A DNA stretch of 64,000 nt from Salimicrobium halophilum (lineage in GTDB: Bacteria > Bacillota > Bacilli > Bacillales > Halobacillaceae), in assembly GCF_900100295.1 (NCBI RefSeq), contig NZ_FNEV01000002.1, positions 248,001-312,000 on the forward strand. Direction: 5' to 3'. Positions 40,864-49,200 of this stretch are shown one piece after another. Each line of letters opens with the position of its first letter. Positions within the stretch are counted from its first letter, which is position 1. Below the pieces are notes generated by a model that was not told the DNA's origin, ran no database searches, and worked only from the letters and a program-made list of their open reading frames with translations. The position numbers and the translations under genes are program-made.

Positions 40864-41895
40864 TTGAAAAATTTTCTGGATATAAATCAGCTCATCAGTG
40901 ATGAGAGCAATCATAACAACTTCTCAGGTGCTGTGTATGTAAAGCAGGATGATGAAGTACTGGCTGAGCTGGCGTTCGGTTATGCAGACCGAGCTGAAAA
41001 AAGACTCAATCATCCAACGACACGCTTCGGAATAGCTTCCGGTTCCAAATTATTCACTGCTATCGGGATCTGCCAACTAGTCGAAGAAGGATTGATCACC
41101 TTTGAGACCCATTTAGCGGATGCGCTCGATATAAACTTTCCTCATTTTGATGAAGACATCACCATTCATCAGTTGCTGACGCATACCTCAGGGATCCCGG
41201 ATTATTTTGATGAAGAAGAAATGGATGATTATGAGGACTTGTGGAGGGATTATCCCGTATATCAAATAGAAACCCTCAAGGATTTTCTGCCTCTTTTTCA
41301 GAAGGAACAGATGAAGTTCAACCCGGGGCAGAGGTTCCATTATAATAACGCAGGCTATATCATCCTTGGACTTATTCTGGAACAGCAGACTGGCAGGACT
41401 TTTACAGAATACATAGAAGCAGAAGTTTTTCAAAAATGCGGCATGTCGGACTCAGGTTACTTTGTCATGGATAGACTTCCTGAGAATACGGCGATCGGAT
41501 ACATCGACAACGAGGAAGAACAAACGTGGAGGACAAATATTTTTTCGATTCCTAAAAAAGGTGGATCAGACGGAGGCGCTTATACAACCGCTTACGACAT
41601 AATGAAATTATGGGAAGCGCTGTTCAACTTCGAACTTTTGAGCGAAGATATGACAAAGCAATTGCTCCTTCCTCGGGTCCAAGTGAATGGGGAGGTCCAC
41701 TATGGGTATGGTATCTGGATGAATCAGAGAGAGAACCATATATACAAATATCATCTCATGGGCTATGACCCAGGCGTCAGCTTCAGAACTTCGGTCTACC
41801 CTGACATTAGGATGAAAATGGTTATACCGTCCAACGTCGAATCAGGACCTTTCGAGATTACTAAGGTAATAGAAGGGACCGTGCTGAATACATAA
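40864..41895 (+). CDS. Serine beta-lactamase-fold hydrolase (class C/PBP4*-like)
   Basis: 343 aa from TTG 40864, which is 7 bases from AAGGGG; ATG 40858 is only one base from it. The nucleophile motif S-x-x-K is S59-G-S-K62, the Y-x-N motif is in R-F-H-Y-N-N-A-G-Y, and H-L-M-G-Y-D-P-G stands where H/K-T-G occurs. This family (beta-lactamase related, esterase or D-aminopeptidase-like) is usually cytosolic or secreted. No signal peptide is visible here, so it is likely an intracellular esterase or peptidase rather than a resistance enzyme. Confidence 0.82.
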   Translation: MKNFLDINQLISDESNHNNFSGAVYVKQDDEVLAELAFGYADRAEKRLNHPTTRFGIASGSKLFTAIGICQLVEEGLITFETHLADALDINFPHFDEDITIHQLLTHTSGIPDYFDEEEMDDYEDLWRDYPVYQIETLKDFLPLFQKEQMKFNPGQRFHYNNAGYIILGLILEQQTGRTFTEYIEAEVFQKCGMSDSGYFVMDRLPENTAIGYIDNEEEQTWRTNIFSIPKKGGSDGGAYTTAYDIMKLWEALFNFELLSEDMTKQLLLPRVQVNGEVHYGYGIWMNQRENHIYKYHLMGYDPGVSFRTSVYPDIRMKMVIPSNVESGPFEITKVIEGTVLNT

Positions 41896-41946
41896 TGAAC
41901 CTTTATTTCCATGTAATTAAATTAAGGTATAGAAAGGGGTGGGATT

Positions 41947-42348
41947 TTGACAGAGGGGCTACTTCATCACGTGGAAATCTATGTATCTGATTTAGAAAAG
42001 TCCAAAGCCTTTTGGGGCTGGTTTCTGGTAGAGTTGGGCTATGAATCTTTTCAACAATGGGATAACGGGCATAGCTGGAAGCTTGGAGAAACGTATCTGG
42101 TGTTCGTTCAGACAGAAAGCGAGTATCTGGACGTGCCTTACCACCGGCGCAGAACAGGACTGAATCACCTGGCGTTCCATGCTTCATCTCGTAACAGAGT
42201 TGATGAGATAAGGGAAATGCTGAAGAAATGGGAGGTGCCGATGTTGTACGAAAAGGATTATCCGTACGCGGGCGGCGAAGACCATTATGCTGTTTACTTT
42301 GAAGACCCTGATAGAATTAAAGTTGAAGTTGTCGCGCCAAGTACATAA
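41947..42348 (+). CDS. VOC-family (glyoxalase/bleomycin resistance) protein
   Basis: 133 aa with two beta-alpha-beta-beta-beta modules: LHHVEIYVSDLEKSKAFWGWFL...GLNHLAFHA and the metal-ligand strand A-V-Y-F-E-D-P-D-R-I-K-V-E-V-V. His in the first strand, His in N-H-L-A-F and Glu in the last strand form a possible metal site. Substrate unknown. TTG 41947 follows AAAGGGGTGGG. Confidence 0.8.
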   Translation: MTEGLLHHVEIYVSDLEKSKAFWGWFLVELGYESFQQWDNGHSWKLGETYLVFVQTESEYLDVPYHRRRTGLNHLAFHASSRNRVDEIREMLKKWEVPMLYEKDYPYAGGEDHYAVYFEDPDRIKVEVVAPST

Positions 42349-42389
42349 GTGCAGGGTTTGACGGTTGTAAAGAAGGGAGGAGATGTACT

Positions 42390-42953
42390 TTGAAGAAAAT
42401 TCTCATCTTCGTCGTGATTTTCCTTCTGATTCAGGCGGGTTACCTCTTGGTGTCCAATTTTTTGAATGATGGTCCAAAGAGGTACGATAGTGTTCAGGAA
42501 GCAATAGAAAAAGAAATAGATAACGATATTAATGAAGTGATCCACACAGAACAACGCGATGGGGTAAATGTAGTCATGTACACAATCGATCCGGAAGTAG
42601 ATAATCTTCCGGAAGCTGACTTCGAAGCGCTGGCCATCGCTTTTCTGAAAGGGAATGACGAGAACGGGTGGAAGAACCTCGGGTCTGGTGGATGGACCCA
42701 TTATGATAATGAAAATATGAGGGTATATGTCGAACCTTTGCGGATTCATGAGCACCACTTTCATGTTGTGTTCGGAGAAATAAATAACCCAGCTATTGCA
42801 GTGATCGAAACGAAAGCAGATGATGAAAAATCATTCGAAAAGGCGGGAATCATCACTCACAGAGGGGAAAGGTATTATTTTCAGCCGAAATTGGAACCGA
42901 TTGTACGGGGATTAGCGGAAAATGGAGATATCGTAGATAGACAAGGTGGATAA
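42390..42953 (+). CDS. Membrane-anchored protein, unknown function
   Basis: 187 aa: an N-terminal anchor (residues 3-22) and a soluble domain with several His (R-I-H-E-H-H-F-H-V-V near residue 122) that alternates strands and helices. TTG 42390 follows GGGAGGAG. The His cluster could bind metal but no family was recognised. Confidence 0.6.
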   Translation: MKKILIFVVIFLLIQAGYLLVSNFLNDGPKRYDSVQEAIEKEIDNDINEVIHTEQRDGVNVVMYTIDPEVDNLPEADFEALAIAFLKGNDENGWKNLGSGGWTHYDNENMRVYVEPLRIHEHHFHVVFGEINNPAIAVIETKADDEKSFEKAGIITHRGERYYFQPKLEPIVRGLAENGDIVDRQGG

Positions 42954-42978
42954 AAACAGATTCAGAGGAGGATTTTAC

Positions 42979-43959
42979 ATGCAAACGATACGATGGGGAA
43001 TTATAGGTTGCGGAGACGTCACAGAAAAGAAGAGCGGACCTGCATTTCAGCTCATTGAACAGAGCTCACTGCAAGCTGTCATGAGAAGGAACGGAGAGAA
43101 AGCGAAAGATTATGCCAAACGCCACGGAGTGCCGACATGGTATGACCGGGCAGAAGACTTGATTCACGATGATAAAGTTGATGCCGTCTATATTGCGACG
43201 CCACCATCCTCTCATATGGAGTATACGAAGATGGTCGCAGAAGCCGGAAAGCCGGTGTATGTAGAAAAACCGATGGCGAATAGTGCGGAGGAATGTGAAG
43301 CGATGATTGAAGCGTGTGAGGCGAATGGCGTACCGTTATTCGTTGCTTACTATCGTAGATCTCTGCCCAGGTTTCTAAAACTGAAAGAACTGATCGATGA
43401 AGGAGCAATCGGGGAGGTCCGTTTTGCAACGATGGAACAAACGCAGAAAATCGTCAAGAAAAAGGAAGATGGAAGCTGGCCTTGGCGAGTCATTCCTGAG
43501 CAGAGTGGAGCGGGACTGTTTTACGATGTAGGATCGCACACGCTCGATCTGTTCGATTATCTACTCGGACCGATTACAGACGTACAGGGAGCAGCTGATA
43601 ATCTGGCGGATTCCTATCCAGCTGAAGATACGGTGAACGGAACGTGGAAATTTGAAAACGGCGCAGTAGGAACCGGGGTATGGAACTTCTCTTCTTACAA
43701 AAATGCGGACGATAATCGTATCGTCGGAACCAAAGGTGAGATCCAGTTCTCTACGTTTGATGACCAGCCGATCACCCTTTTGACAGAATCGGAAGAAGAG
43801 TCGTTCTATGTCGAGCATCCAAAGCATATCCAGTATTATCACATCCAATCCATCGTCCGGGAATTACTGGGGCAGGGGACATGTCCGAGTACAGGAAAGA
43901 CAGCGCTTCGCACGAACCAGGTGATGGATGAGTTTGTGAAGGGGTATTATCAGTCATGA
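42979..43959 (+). CDS. Gfo/Idh/MocA-family oxidoreductase
   Basis: 326 aa. The N-terminal Rossmann domain has I-R-W-G-I-I-G-C-G-D-V-T and the dinucleotide-adjacent A-V-Y-I-A-T-P-P-S-S-H, then the family's E-K-P-M-A (E-K-P motif, catalytic Lys) near residue 94. The C-terminal domain holds the D-V-G-S-H-T-L-D-L substrate-site motif. These NAD(P)-dependent enzymes oxidise or reduce sugars and inositols. ATG 42979 follows GAGGAGG. Its stop overlaps the next gene (ATGA). Confidence 0.88.
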   Translation: MQTIRWGIIGCGDVTEKKSGPAFQLIEQSSLQAVMRRNGEKAKDYAKRHGVPTWYDRAEDLIHDDKVDAVYIATPPSSHMEYTKMVAEAGKPVYVEKPMANSAEECEAMIEACEANGVPLFVAYYRRSLPRFLKLKELIDEGAIGEVRFATMEQTQKIVKKKEDGSWPWRVIPEQSGAGLFYDVGSHTLDLFDYLLGPITDVQGAADNLADSYPAEDTVNGTWKFENGAVGTGVWNFSSYKNADDNRIVGTKGEIQFSTFDDQPITLLTESEEESFYVEHPKHIQYYHIQSIVRELLGQGTCPSTGKTALRTNQVMDEFVKGYYQS

Positions 43960-44348
43960 TTCTAGGACTCTATGAAGTACATTTGCCAGTAAGAGATTTG
44001 GATAAGTCGATCGAATTCTATGAGAGGCTGGGACTTGAGTTTGATCATAGGATAGAAGATAGGTTGGCTTTTCTATGGATCGTTAAGGACCAGAGTTGGC
44101 TCGGCTTATGGAAAACGGACAACGTGGAGCTTGAGTACCATCCATCCATCAGGCATATAGCTTTCGAAGTCTCTTTGGAGGGATTGAGAAACTCGGTGAC
44201 CTGGTTGAAAGAGAAAGGATGCGAACCGCGGAAAGCTTTCGGTTTTGAGCCGGTGGAACCGTTCGTGATGCCGAATCCGAGAGAGGGGTTCGGTCATGCT
44301 AAAATTCACTTCAACGATCTGGACGGGAATAGTTTGGAATTCATCTGA
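43956..44348 (+). CDS. VOC-family protein coupled to the oxidoreductase
   Basis: 130 aa. It shows the glyoxalase-like halves LYEVHLPVRDLDKSIEFYERLGLEF...IRHIAFEVS and I-H-F-N-D-L-D-G-N-S-L-E-F, with possible metal ligands His, His and Glu. It starts within the stop codon of the Gfo/Idh/MocA gene, so they are made together and may act on the same substrate. Fosfomycin-resistance-like (FosX/B) relatives share this fold, but the defining residues cannot be confirmed here. Confidence 0.78.
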   Translation: MILGLYEVHLPVRDLDKSIEFYERLGLEFDHRIEDRLAFLWIVKDQSWLGLWKTDNVELEYHPSIRHIAFEVSLEGLRNSVTWLKEKGCEPRKAFGFEPVEPFVMPNPREGFGHAKIHFNDLDGNSLEFI

Positions 44349-44429
44349 AAATCGAGAATCCTAATAATGTAACGGAAAAGATGTATTTGAGTGAGAAGCT
44401 TTAAATAAGTAATTCATAAGGAGAAAAAC

Positions 44430-44897
44430 ATGAATGATTATATAAGAACCATGCGAGAGATGATCGGTCACGAAACGTTGATCACCGTAGGTTGCGGGGC
44501 GATCATTGAAGACGAACGAGGAAGGATTCTGTTACAGAAAAGAACGGATTTCGGAGTATGGGGAGTCCCGGGTGGCTTACTGGAAGTCGGGGAAACGTTC
44601 GAAGAAGCCGTAAGGAGAGAAGTGAAGGAAGAAACGGGTCTCTCTATGAACGCATTGGACCTATTCGGTGTCTACTCGGGAACGAAGGGGTTTGCCGAAT
44701 ACGAGAATGGAGACAAAGTCTTCAGTGTGCAGATCATATTCAAGGTCACGGACTTCCGTGGGACGGTGGAAAAGAATAAGGAAAGTCATGAATTATGTTT
44801 TCTACATAAAGAGGCGATCCCTCAAAAGTTGAATCCACACCAGGCCCCTTTCATACATGACTGGATGAACGATACACCTGGTCCTATTATTAAATGA
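44430..44897 (+). CDS. NUDIX hydrolase
   Basis: 155 aa with the Nudix box at residues 49-71 (G-L-L-E-V-G-E-T-F-E-E-A-V-R-R-E-V-K-E-E-T-G-L), preceded by W-G-V-P-G. An N-terminal Y-I-R-T-M-R-E-M-I-G-H is typical of the YjhB/CDP-choline pyrophosphatase-like group common in Bacilli. Substrate is not predictable. AAGGAG precedes ATG 44430. Confidence 0.83.
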   Translation: MNDYIRTMREMIGHETLITVGCGAIIEDERGRILLQKRTDFGVWGVPGGLLEVGETFEEAVRREVKEETGLSMNALDLFGVYSGTKGFAEYENGDKVFSVQIIFKVTDFRGTVEKNKESHELCFLHKEAIPQKLNPHQAPFIHDWMNDTPGPIIK

Positions 44898-44958
44898 ATT
44901 CTATTTATGAGGATAATATTCTTCTTAGTTAGTGACTACTAAGGTTAGGAGAATACAA

Positions 44959-45267
44959 ATGAATAAAGTGTTGAAGTCCAGTGTAATTATTCTCATATTC
45001 TCAGCCGTAATTGTAGTAGGTGTAATCGTTTTCCATTTAGTTACTGACTCATTGATACTTAAAGGGACTGTGGTAGAAAAGCAGAACAATAATACTATTG
45101 TAATATCTTCAAGTATAGACGGGTCCAAAGGTGAGCCGAGGATCGACAGCATAGGCGACTTTAAATTTGAAAGATTGGAAGAAGGGCAACATGTAACGAT
45201 TATATGTAAAGAGTCTGGACCTCTTAACGAGCCCTTTGATGCCTATTGGATTCTGATCGAAAATTGA
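44959..45267 (+). CDS. Small membrane-anchored protein, unknown function
   Basis: 102 aa: N-terminal anchor (about residues 6-27) followed by a small beta-barrel-like domain (LKGTVVEKQNNNTIVI...HVTIICK) that looks like an OB-fold or DUF3221-type strand pattern. ATG 44959 follows TAGGAGA. No family confirmed. Confidence 0.6.
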   Translation: MNKVLKSSVIILIFSAVIVVGVIVFHLVTDSLILKGTVVEKQNNNTIVISSSIDGSKGEPRIDSIGDFKFERLEEGQHVTIICKESGPLNEPFDAYWILIEN

Positions 45268-45310
45268 ACCAGGAGTATCTTTCTCCTATGGTCATGAGGA
45301 GGGGTATGAT

Positions 45311-45838
45311 TTGAAGAGAAAGATGATTATAGGTCTAGTCGCAGCTCTTTTCCTACTCTCTGTCTCTCTGAATTTCTACTTCTACAGTCAAAAAGAAGAG
45401 GCAGCCGAACGGTCTGAGGAAGTGACCAGCTTGAATGAGCAGCATGTGACCACTATATCTCAAGTTGGTGCAGACATCTTAAAGAATGCCATCGACTCAA
45501 AAGAAATAAGCCAAAGCGATTACACCTCGTTGAAATACATATTCAGCACCCTTCAAGTGAACCTCATGACTATGAACAGAGCTTCGACGGAAGAGCTGAA
45601 CGATGGAGGGGAACCTTTGCAATACCTTAATTTAATCGGAGATTATTTTTTCAGCAGGGAACTGGAAGTGAGTGGAGAAACCATGAGGTTGGATACGGAA
45701 AGTGAACGATATGACAATCTGGAGTATGCTCATAACCTCCTGAATGACATCAGTGATCTAAGTGAGGCGGATAATATGCTGCAAGAAGTGAATGATAGGT
45801 TATCACAGGATGATATGTCCATCCGCGAGAGGTTTTAA
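45311..45838 (+). CDS. Membrane-anchored helical protein, unknown function
   Basis: 175 aa with an N-terminal anchor (residues 5-25) and an otherwise helical, acidic extracytoplasmic region. TTG 45311 follows GAGGAGGGG. No motif recognised; it resembles in layout other single-anchor proteins of this accessory region. Confidence 0.6.
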   Translation: MKRKMIIGLVAALFLLSVSLNFYFYSQKEEAAERSEEVTSLNEQHVTTISQVGADILKNAIDSKEISQSDYTSLKYIFSTLQVNLMTMNRASTEELNDGGEPLQYLNLIGDYFFSRELEVSGETMRLDTESERYDNLEYAHNLLNDISDLSEADNMLQEVNDRLSQDDMSIRERF

Positions 45839-45859
45839 CAAAAAGGAGCTGCTCAAGTT

Positions 45860-46282
45860 ATGGAGATCATCCAACAATGGAAACAGGACGACAGTGACTA
45901 TATAAGGAAAAAGGTAATCGAACACAATATGCAAGAACTCCCTGATGAGCTCAAAACACCGAACAAGGATATCAGCTTTATGCTCAAGGATGACAGCGGA
46001 GAAATCTGCGGAGGCATCACAGCCAACTCGTTCTGGCACCACGTACATATAGAATTTCTGTGGGTAGCGGAAGAATACAGAGGGAAAGGATATGGACGTA
46101 CGTTGCTCGAAAAGGTGGAGCGATTCGCCCGAAACAATGAATGCAGGTTTGTTTACTTGGATTCATTCAGCTTCCAAGCTCCGGAGTTCTACATAAACAA
46201 CGGCTATGAAGTGTTCGGGTGTATTGAAGACCATCCCAAAGGGTTCCATCAATATTTCCTGATCAAGCGTTTTGATAAATGA
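45860..46282 (+). CDS. GNAT acetyltransferase
   Basis: 140 aa. Motif A is V-A-E-E-Y-R-G-K-G-Y-G-R-T-L-L (about residues 71-85), followed by Y-L-D-S-F-S-F-Q-A-P-E-F-Y as motif B. Strand 3 starts G-G-I-T-A-N-S-F-W-H-H-V-H-I. The group includes histone acetyltransferase HPA2-like proteins. Acceptor unknown. AAAAGGAG lies 12 bases before ATG 45860. Confidence 0.83.
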   Translation: MEIIQQWKQDDSDYIRKKVIEHNMQELPDELKTPNKDISFMLKDDSGEICGGITANSFWHHVHIEFLWVAEEYRGKGYGRTLLEKVERFARNNECRFVYLDSFSFQAPEFYINNGYEVFGCIEDHPKGFHQYFLIKRFDK

Positions 46283-46285
46283 AAA

Positions 46286-46318
46286 TCCGCCTCTCATCGT
46301 AGAGAGACGGAAAAAACG
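46286..46318. terminator. Bidirectional terminator
   Basis: TCCGCCTCTC (46286-46295) pairs with GAGAGACGGA (46302-46311) with one mismatch, then AAAAAA. The minus-strand exporter ends at 46319. Confidence 0.7.
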
Positions 46319-47188
46319 TCATGCGGACTGTTTCATGCTTAGTGTGGTGATGGTAAACAGGATAAGAATCATCCCTGCAAGCTGAATGAGCGTGAGTGTA
46401 TCACTTAGTATCAGCACGCCGAATAAGGAAGCTGTCACCGGTTCTACCATCGCGACCATCGAAGCGGTAGATGGAGAGGTCCACTTCACACCGATCAAGT
46501 AAATGATGAACGAAGCACCTGCCCCCAGAATTCCGAGTAACAGGAACCATCCGATGTCACCGGATCCTAAAACATCCGTCAATTCCTGGGTATCCGTGAG
46601 AAGGAACAAGATGACACAGAATGCCAGAAAGGCAGTCGTCAAAATCATCTGCGGTTTACCGATGGCTGCCGCTTTCTTAAAACCGAAAATAAAGAGCGCG
46701 TACGACACCCCGGCACCAAGTCCGGTTGCTATTCCAAGAAAGCCGGCGGATATCTTATCGGTATTGTAAGCTCCTGTAAGCAGAACGATTCCTATCAGAA
46801 CACCGACGATACAAATCCATTTAAACCAGCTCGAATTCTCGATCCCCAATACAAACGAGACTAGAAGCACGAATACGGGCGCCGTATACATCAGGGTAGC
46901 AGCTACGGCTATACTGGAAGACTCGATCGCCAGGAAGTAAAACGTGAAATTCCCTGCAACGCCGAGCCCCGCGATTATGGCGAAGAAGTACAAGCGGCCG
47001 GATACGATCCAGTTCTCTTTCCAGCTGAGCAGAAACCAGCCTATGAAACACAATAATCCTACTGCTCCACGATAGAAGGATATGACAAGAGGGTCCCATC
47101 CTTTACTCATTAAAATATCTGCGATGCCTCCGGTAATCCCCCAGAAGATAGCGGCCAGCACTACCAGAGTGGTTCCTCCAAATTTCAA
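46319..47188 (-). CDS. EamA-family (DMT) transporter, paralogue 1
   Basis: 289 aa with ten hydrophobic helices arranged as two EamA halves (AIFWGITGGIADILMSKGWDPLVISFYRG; the second half starts near residue 150). G-N-F-T-F-Y-F-L-A-I and M-V-A-M-V-E-P-V-T-A-S-L-F-G are the usual signature positions. Drug/metabolite exporters of this type move amino acids or other small compounds. A second, clearly homologous copy lies at 60690-61616. The promoter region carries an 18-bp palindrome over its -10. Confidence 0.85.
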   Translation of the reverse strand: MKFGGTTLVVLAAIFWGITGGIADILMSKGWDPLVISFYRGAVGLLCFIGWFLLSWKENWIVSGRLYFFAIIAGLGVAGNFTFYFLAIESSSIAVAATLMYTAPVFVLLVSFVLGIENSSWFKWICIVGVLIGIVLLTGAYNTDKISAGFLGIATGLGAGVSYALFIFGFKKAAAIGKPQMILTTAFLAFCVILFLLTDTQELTDVLGSGDIGWFLLLGILGAGASFIIYLIGVKWTSPSTASMVAMVEPVTASLFGVLILSDTLTLIQLAGMILILFTITTLSMKQSA

Positions 47189-47204
47189 GCAAAATCCTCC
47201 TTTA

Positions 47205-47236
47205 TTTATTTAGAAATAAATGTATTTTTTATCAAC
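47205..47236 (-). promoter_or_regulatory. Promoter of the EamA gene with overlapping palindrome
   Basis: On the minus strand TTGATA (47236-47231), 17 bases, TAAATA (47213-47208). The -10 is embedded in ATTTATTT-CT-AAATAAAT (47222-47205), a perfect dyad with 2-bp centre, placed for repression. Confidence 0.55.
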
Positions 47237-47311
47237 TCGTAAAGGGGGAATTTCCTTTTCATTTGCGAAATTAAACCTTTAATAAGGAAAAGTAATACCT
47301 TTGTAATATTT

Positions 47312-47410
47312 AGGAGGTTTAGGTGGCTATTCCCTATTAAGAACACCCGCTTCTATTTCGTTGATTTTCCGTGTACACATCTGTCCCGGGTGCATACGAT
47401 GAAGATAGCC
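47312..47410 (+). promoter_or_regulatory. Structured leader before the cupin gene, possible leader peptide
   Basis: GGCTAT (47325-47330) pairs with ATAGCC (47405-47410) and encloses CACCCG (47344-47349) paired with CGGGTG (47387-47392). The enclosed part also holds the palindrome GTGTACAC (47371-47378). In front stands TAGGAGG (47311-47317) followed after five bases by GTG GCT ATT CCC TAT TAA, a possible five-codon leader peptide whose codons make the outer stem. No known riboswitch class recognised. Confidence 0.4.
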
Positions 47411-47432
47411 CTTTGTGAAAGGATGGAGATGT

Positions 47433-48209
47433 ATGGTTTACGATTCCTACCATAAACCTTATTACGGCGAAGCGGTCTACCCTCATTCAGAGAAAACTTC
47501 AAAAGAAGAACAACGCTCTTCTTATTCGTCCGGTTATGATTCGTGGTCGATGATGCTGAAGGATTACGGACCGAACCCTTTCGTCATCGATATCAACGAA
47601 GCGACGAAGCGGAATGATAATTTCCGGACAGCTCTCTGGACGGGAGATCATTTACAGGTTACATTAATGAGCCTGATGCCGGGAGAAGATATCGGCCTCG
47701 AGATACACCCGGATGTCGATCAGTTTATACGTATAGAACAGGGAAGCGGAACGACACGGATGGGAAAAAATAAGAATGATTTGAATTTCATGAGAAATGT
47801 CCAGGATGATTCTGCTATCCTAATCCCCGCTGGATATTGGCATAACCTGATGAATACGGGAAATGTGCCGCTGAAGCTGTATTCGATTTATGCTCCGCCG
47901 AACCATCCATTTGGGACTGTTCACCGGACGAAAGCGGATGCGATTGCAGCGGAGGAACATCATGAACATGGAAATGATCACGCCATGGAAAAAACGCCGG
48001 ATGAGTGGGTGAAGTACACGGAGTATCTCGTGGAGAAGGCCTTGGAGGATATCGACAAAGGAGTGAATATGACGCACGTCATGCAGGAATTCATTCTGAT
48101 GGGGGTCCTTGTAGGAAAAGGATATTCGCCGGAAGAAGCGTATGAAACGGTGGAGAACTGGGAGAAGACGGGAGAATCGCAGTTGTTGATGGAAAGTAAG
48201 AATATGTAG
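47433..48209 (+). CDS. Cupin-domain protein (YdbB/mannose-6-phosphate isomerase-like)
   Basis: 258 aa. A central cupin barrel has G-L-E-I-H-P-D-V-D-Q-F-I-R-I-E-Q-G (cupin motif 1, with His and Glu ligands) and P-A-G-Y-W-H-N-L-M-N-T-G (motif 2, His). It is followed by a His/Glu-rich linker (EEHHEHGNDH) and a helical C-terminus. The N-terminal Y-D-S-Y-H-K-P-Y-Y-G is Tyr/His rich. It may bind a metal and isomerise or bind sugars. ATG 47433 is used. A long structured leader precedes it. Confidence 0.8.
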   Translation: MVYDSYHKPYYGEAVYPHSEKTSKEEQRSSYSSGYDSWSMMLKDYGPNPFVIDINEATKRNDNFRTALWTGDHLQVTLMSLMPGEDIGLEIHPDVDQFIRIEQGSGTTRMGKNKNDLNFMRNVQDDSAILIPAGYWHNLMNTGNVPLKLYSIYAPPNHPFGTVHRTKADAIAAEEHHEHGNDHAMEKTPDEWVKYTEYLVEKALEDIDKGVNMTHVMQEFILMGVLVGKGYSPEEAYETVENWEKTGESQLLMESKNM

Positions 48210-48219
48210 AAGAAAGACG

Positions 48220-48255
48220 CCCCGGGAGAGAGGGATTCTCTTCCGGGGTATTTTG
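48220..48255. terminator. Bidirectional terminator
   Basis: CCCCGGGAGAG...CTCTTCCGGGG forms a stem of about 11 bp (48220-48230 with 48238-48248, with one unpaired position), followed by TATTTT. Confidence 0.8.
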
Positions 48256-48256
48256 C

Positions 48257-49018
48257 TTATTCTTTGTAACGGTCGATCTCCGATTTCAATCTTTCAGCTA
48301 CCTGTTGGACAGGCCCCTCGAGTTCTGAGCTACTCAACGTTACTTTCGCACGGCTCTCATCCATTTCGAGAGCTTCCGCAAATAGTCCGCCAAGGCCACG
48401 TGCGCGACGATCCACCTCAAGCATCACATCAAGCTTGTCTTCACTCAGGAAGAAAATAGCTTCCAGTTCATCCAGATAAGCCCGGTACTCCCCGCCGGCA
48501 GCGAATTCGAATTCCTGCACGAACCCGTGTCGTTTCGAGTATTCCATTTCGACTTCGCGAAGACGAAAGTCCAGATGGTTTTCAAGCGCTTCGAGTACTT
48601 TTTCGATATACGGGTGAGGCTTCAGCGTTACTGGGTCCCGGTCCTCAGGGTCGAGAGCCATCGGGATATCCGCGCCGGTTTCGAACCAGATCGGTAGACG
48701 TCCGAGGGAAGCAGGAGCGTGGTATGGAAGCTGGATGGTAAATGGGATTTCTTTCGTTTCCCCTTCGCCGATCGTTACGTGATCGCTCACTTTATACTTC
48801 TTGAGCGATACCTTCTCCTTCACTTTCTTGTCATCCACTTCCCGGATCGCTTCTGTCATAAGGAAAATATGAATAGCGTCAATCGTCTGCTCGGCTTCTC
48901 CGCCCTGGACCACGACTTTCCCCTGGACATCTTCTCCCGGGACGAATGTTTCCTTCTCGAGCTGCGTATCTACTTTTGCAGCACCAATGCCTACACTGGC
49001 CAAGAATTTTTTGAACAT
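48257..49018 (-). CDS. spo0M: Sporulation-control protein Spo0M
   Basis: 253 aa, near the 258 aa of Bacillus Spo0M. It has the arrestin-like SpoOM domain: M-F-K-K-F-L-A-S-V-G-I-G-A-A-K-V-D-T-Q-L start, G-E-x-V-x-G-K-V-V-V-Q-G-G strand, I-P-F-T-I-Q-L-P and G-A-D-I-P-M-A-L-D-P-E-D. Spo0M negatively influences sporulation stage 0 and membrane or cytoskeletal processes. ATG 49018 follows AAGGAGGG; upstream codons are not supported. An ECF-like promoter precedes it and the gene is divergent from an ECF sigma factor. Confidence 0.9.
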   Translation of the reverse strand: MFKKFLASVGIGAAKVDTQLEKETFVPGEDVQGKVVVQGGEAEQTIDAIHIFLMTEAIREVDDKKVKEKVSLKKYKVSDHVTIGEGETKEIPFTIQLPYHAPASLGRLPIWFETGADIPMALDPEDRDPVTLKPHPYIEKVLEALENHLDFRLREVEMEYSKRHGFVQEFEFAAGGEYRAYLDELEAIFFLSEDKLDVMLEVDRRARGLGGLFAEALEMDESRAKVTLSSSELEGPVQQVAERLKSEIDRYKE

Positions 49019-49040
49019 AGAAGTACCCTCCTTTTCTACT

Positions 49041-49071
49041 ATTATACGAAAAAATAAGAAAGTTTGGTTCA
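49041..49071 (-). promoter_or_regulatory. ECF-like promoter of spo0M
   Basis: On the minus strand TGAACC (49071-49066), 17 bases containing a T tract, then CGTATAAT (49048-49041). The CGTA core and T-rich spacer fit sigma-W/sigma-X promoters, though the spacer is one base longer than the optimum. CGTATAAT also contains TATAAT, so sigma-A use is possible. Confidence 0.5.
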
Positions 49072-49141
49072 AAAAATTAGTGGTATTACGTAATTTTGCA
49101 CATCCAAAAGACGTTTTCTTACGTATGCTGAATGAGAAACG

Positions 49142-49170
49142 TTGTATTCCGGTGATCTGTTTTCTATAAT
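49142..49170 (+). promoter_or_regulatory. Sigma-A promoter of the ECF sigma operon
   Basis: TTGTAT (49142-49147), 17 bases, TATAAT (49165-49170), 30 bp before ATG 49201. Confidence 0.7.
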
Positions 49171-49200
49171 GGGATTACCACACAGAAAAAGGAGAAGCGG

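Noticed and set aside
40864-41895. Beta-lactam resistance gene
   Set aside because: S-x-x-K and Y-x-N motifs are shared with esterases and peptidases of the fold; there is no signal peptide and no beta-lactamase-specific regulator.
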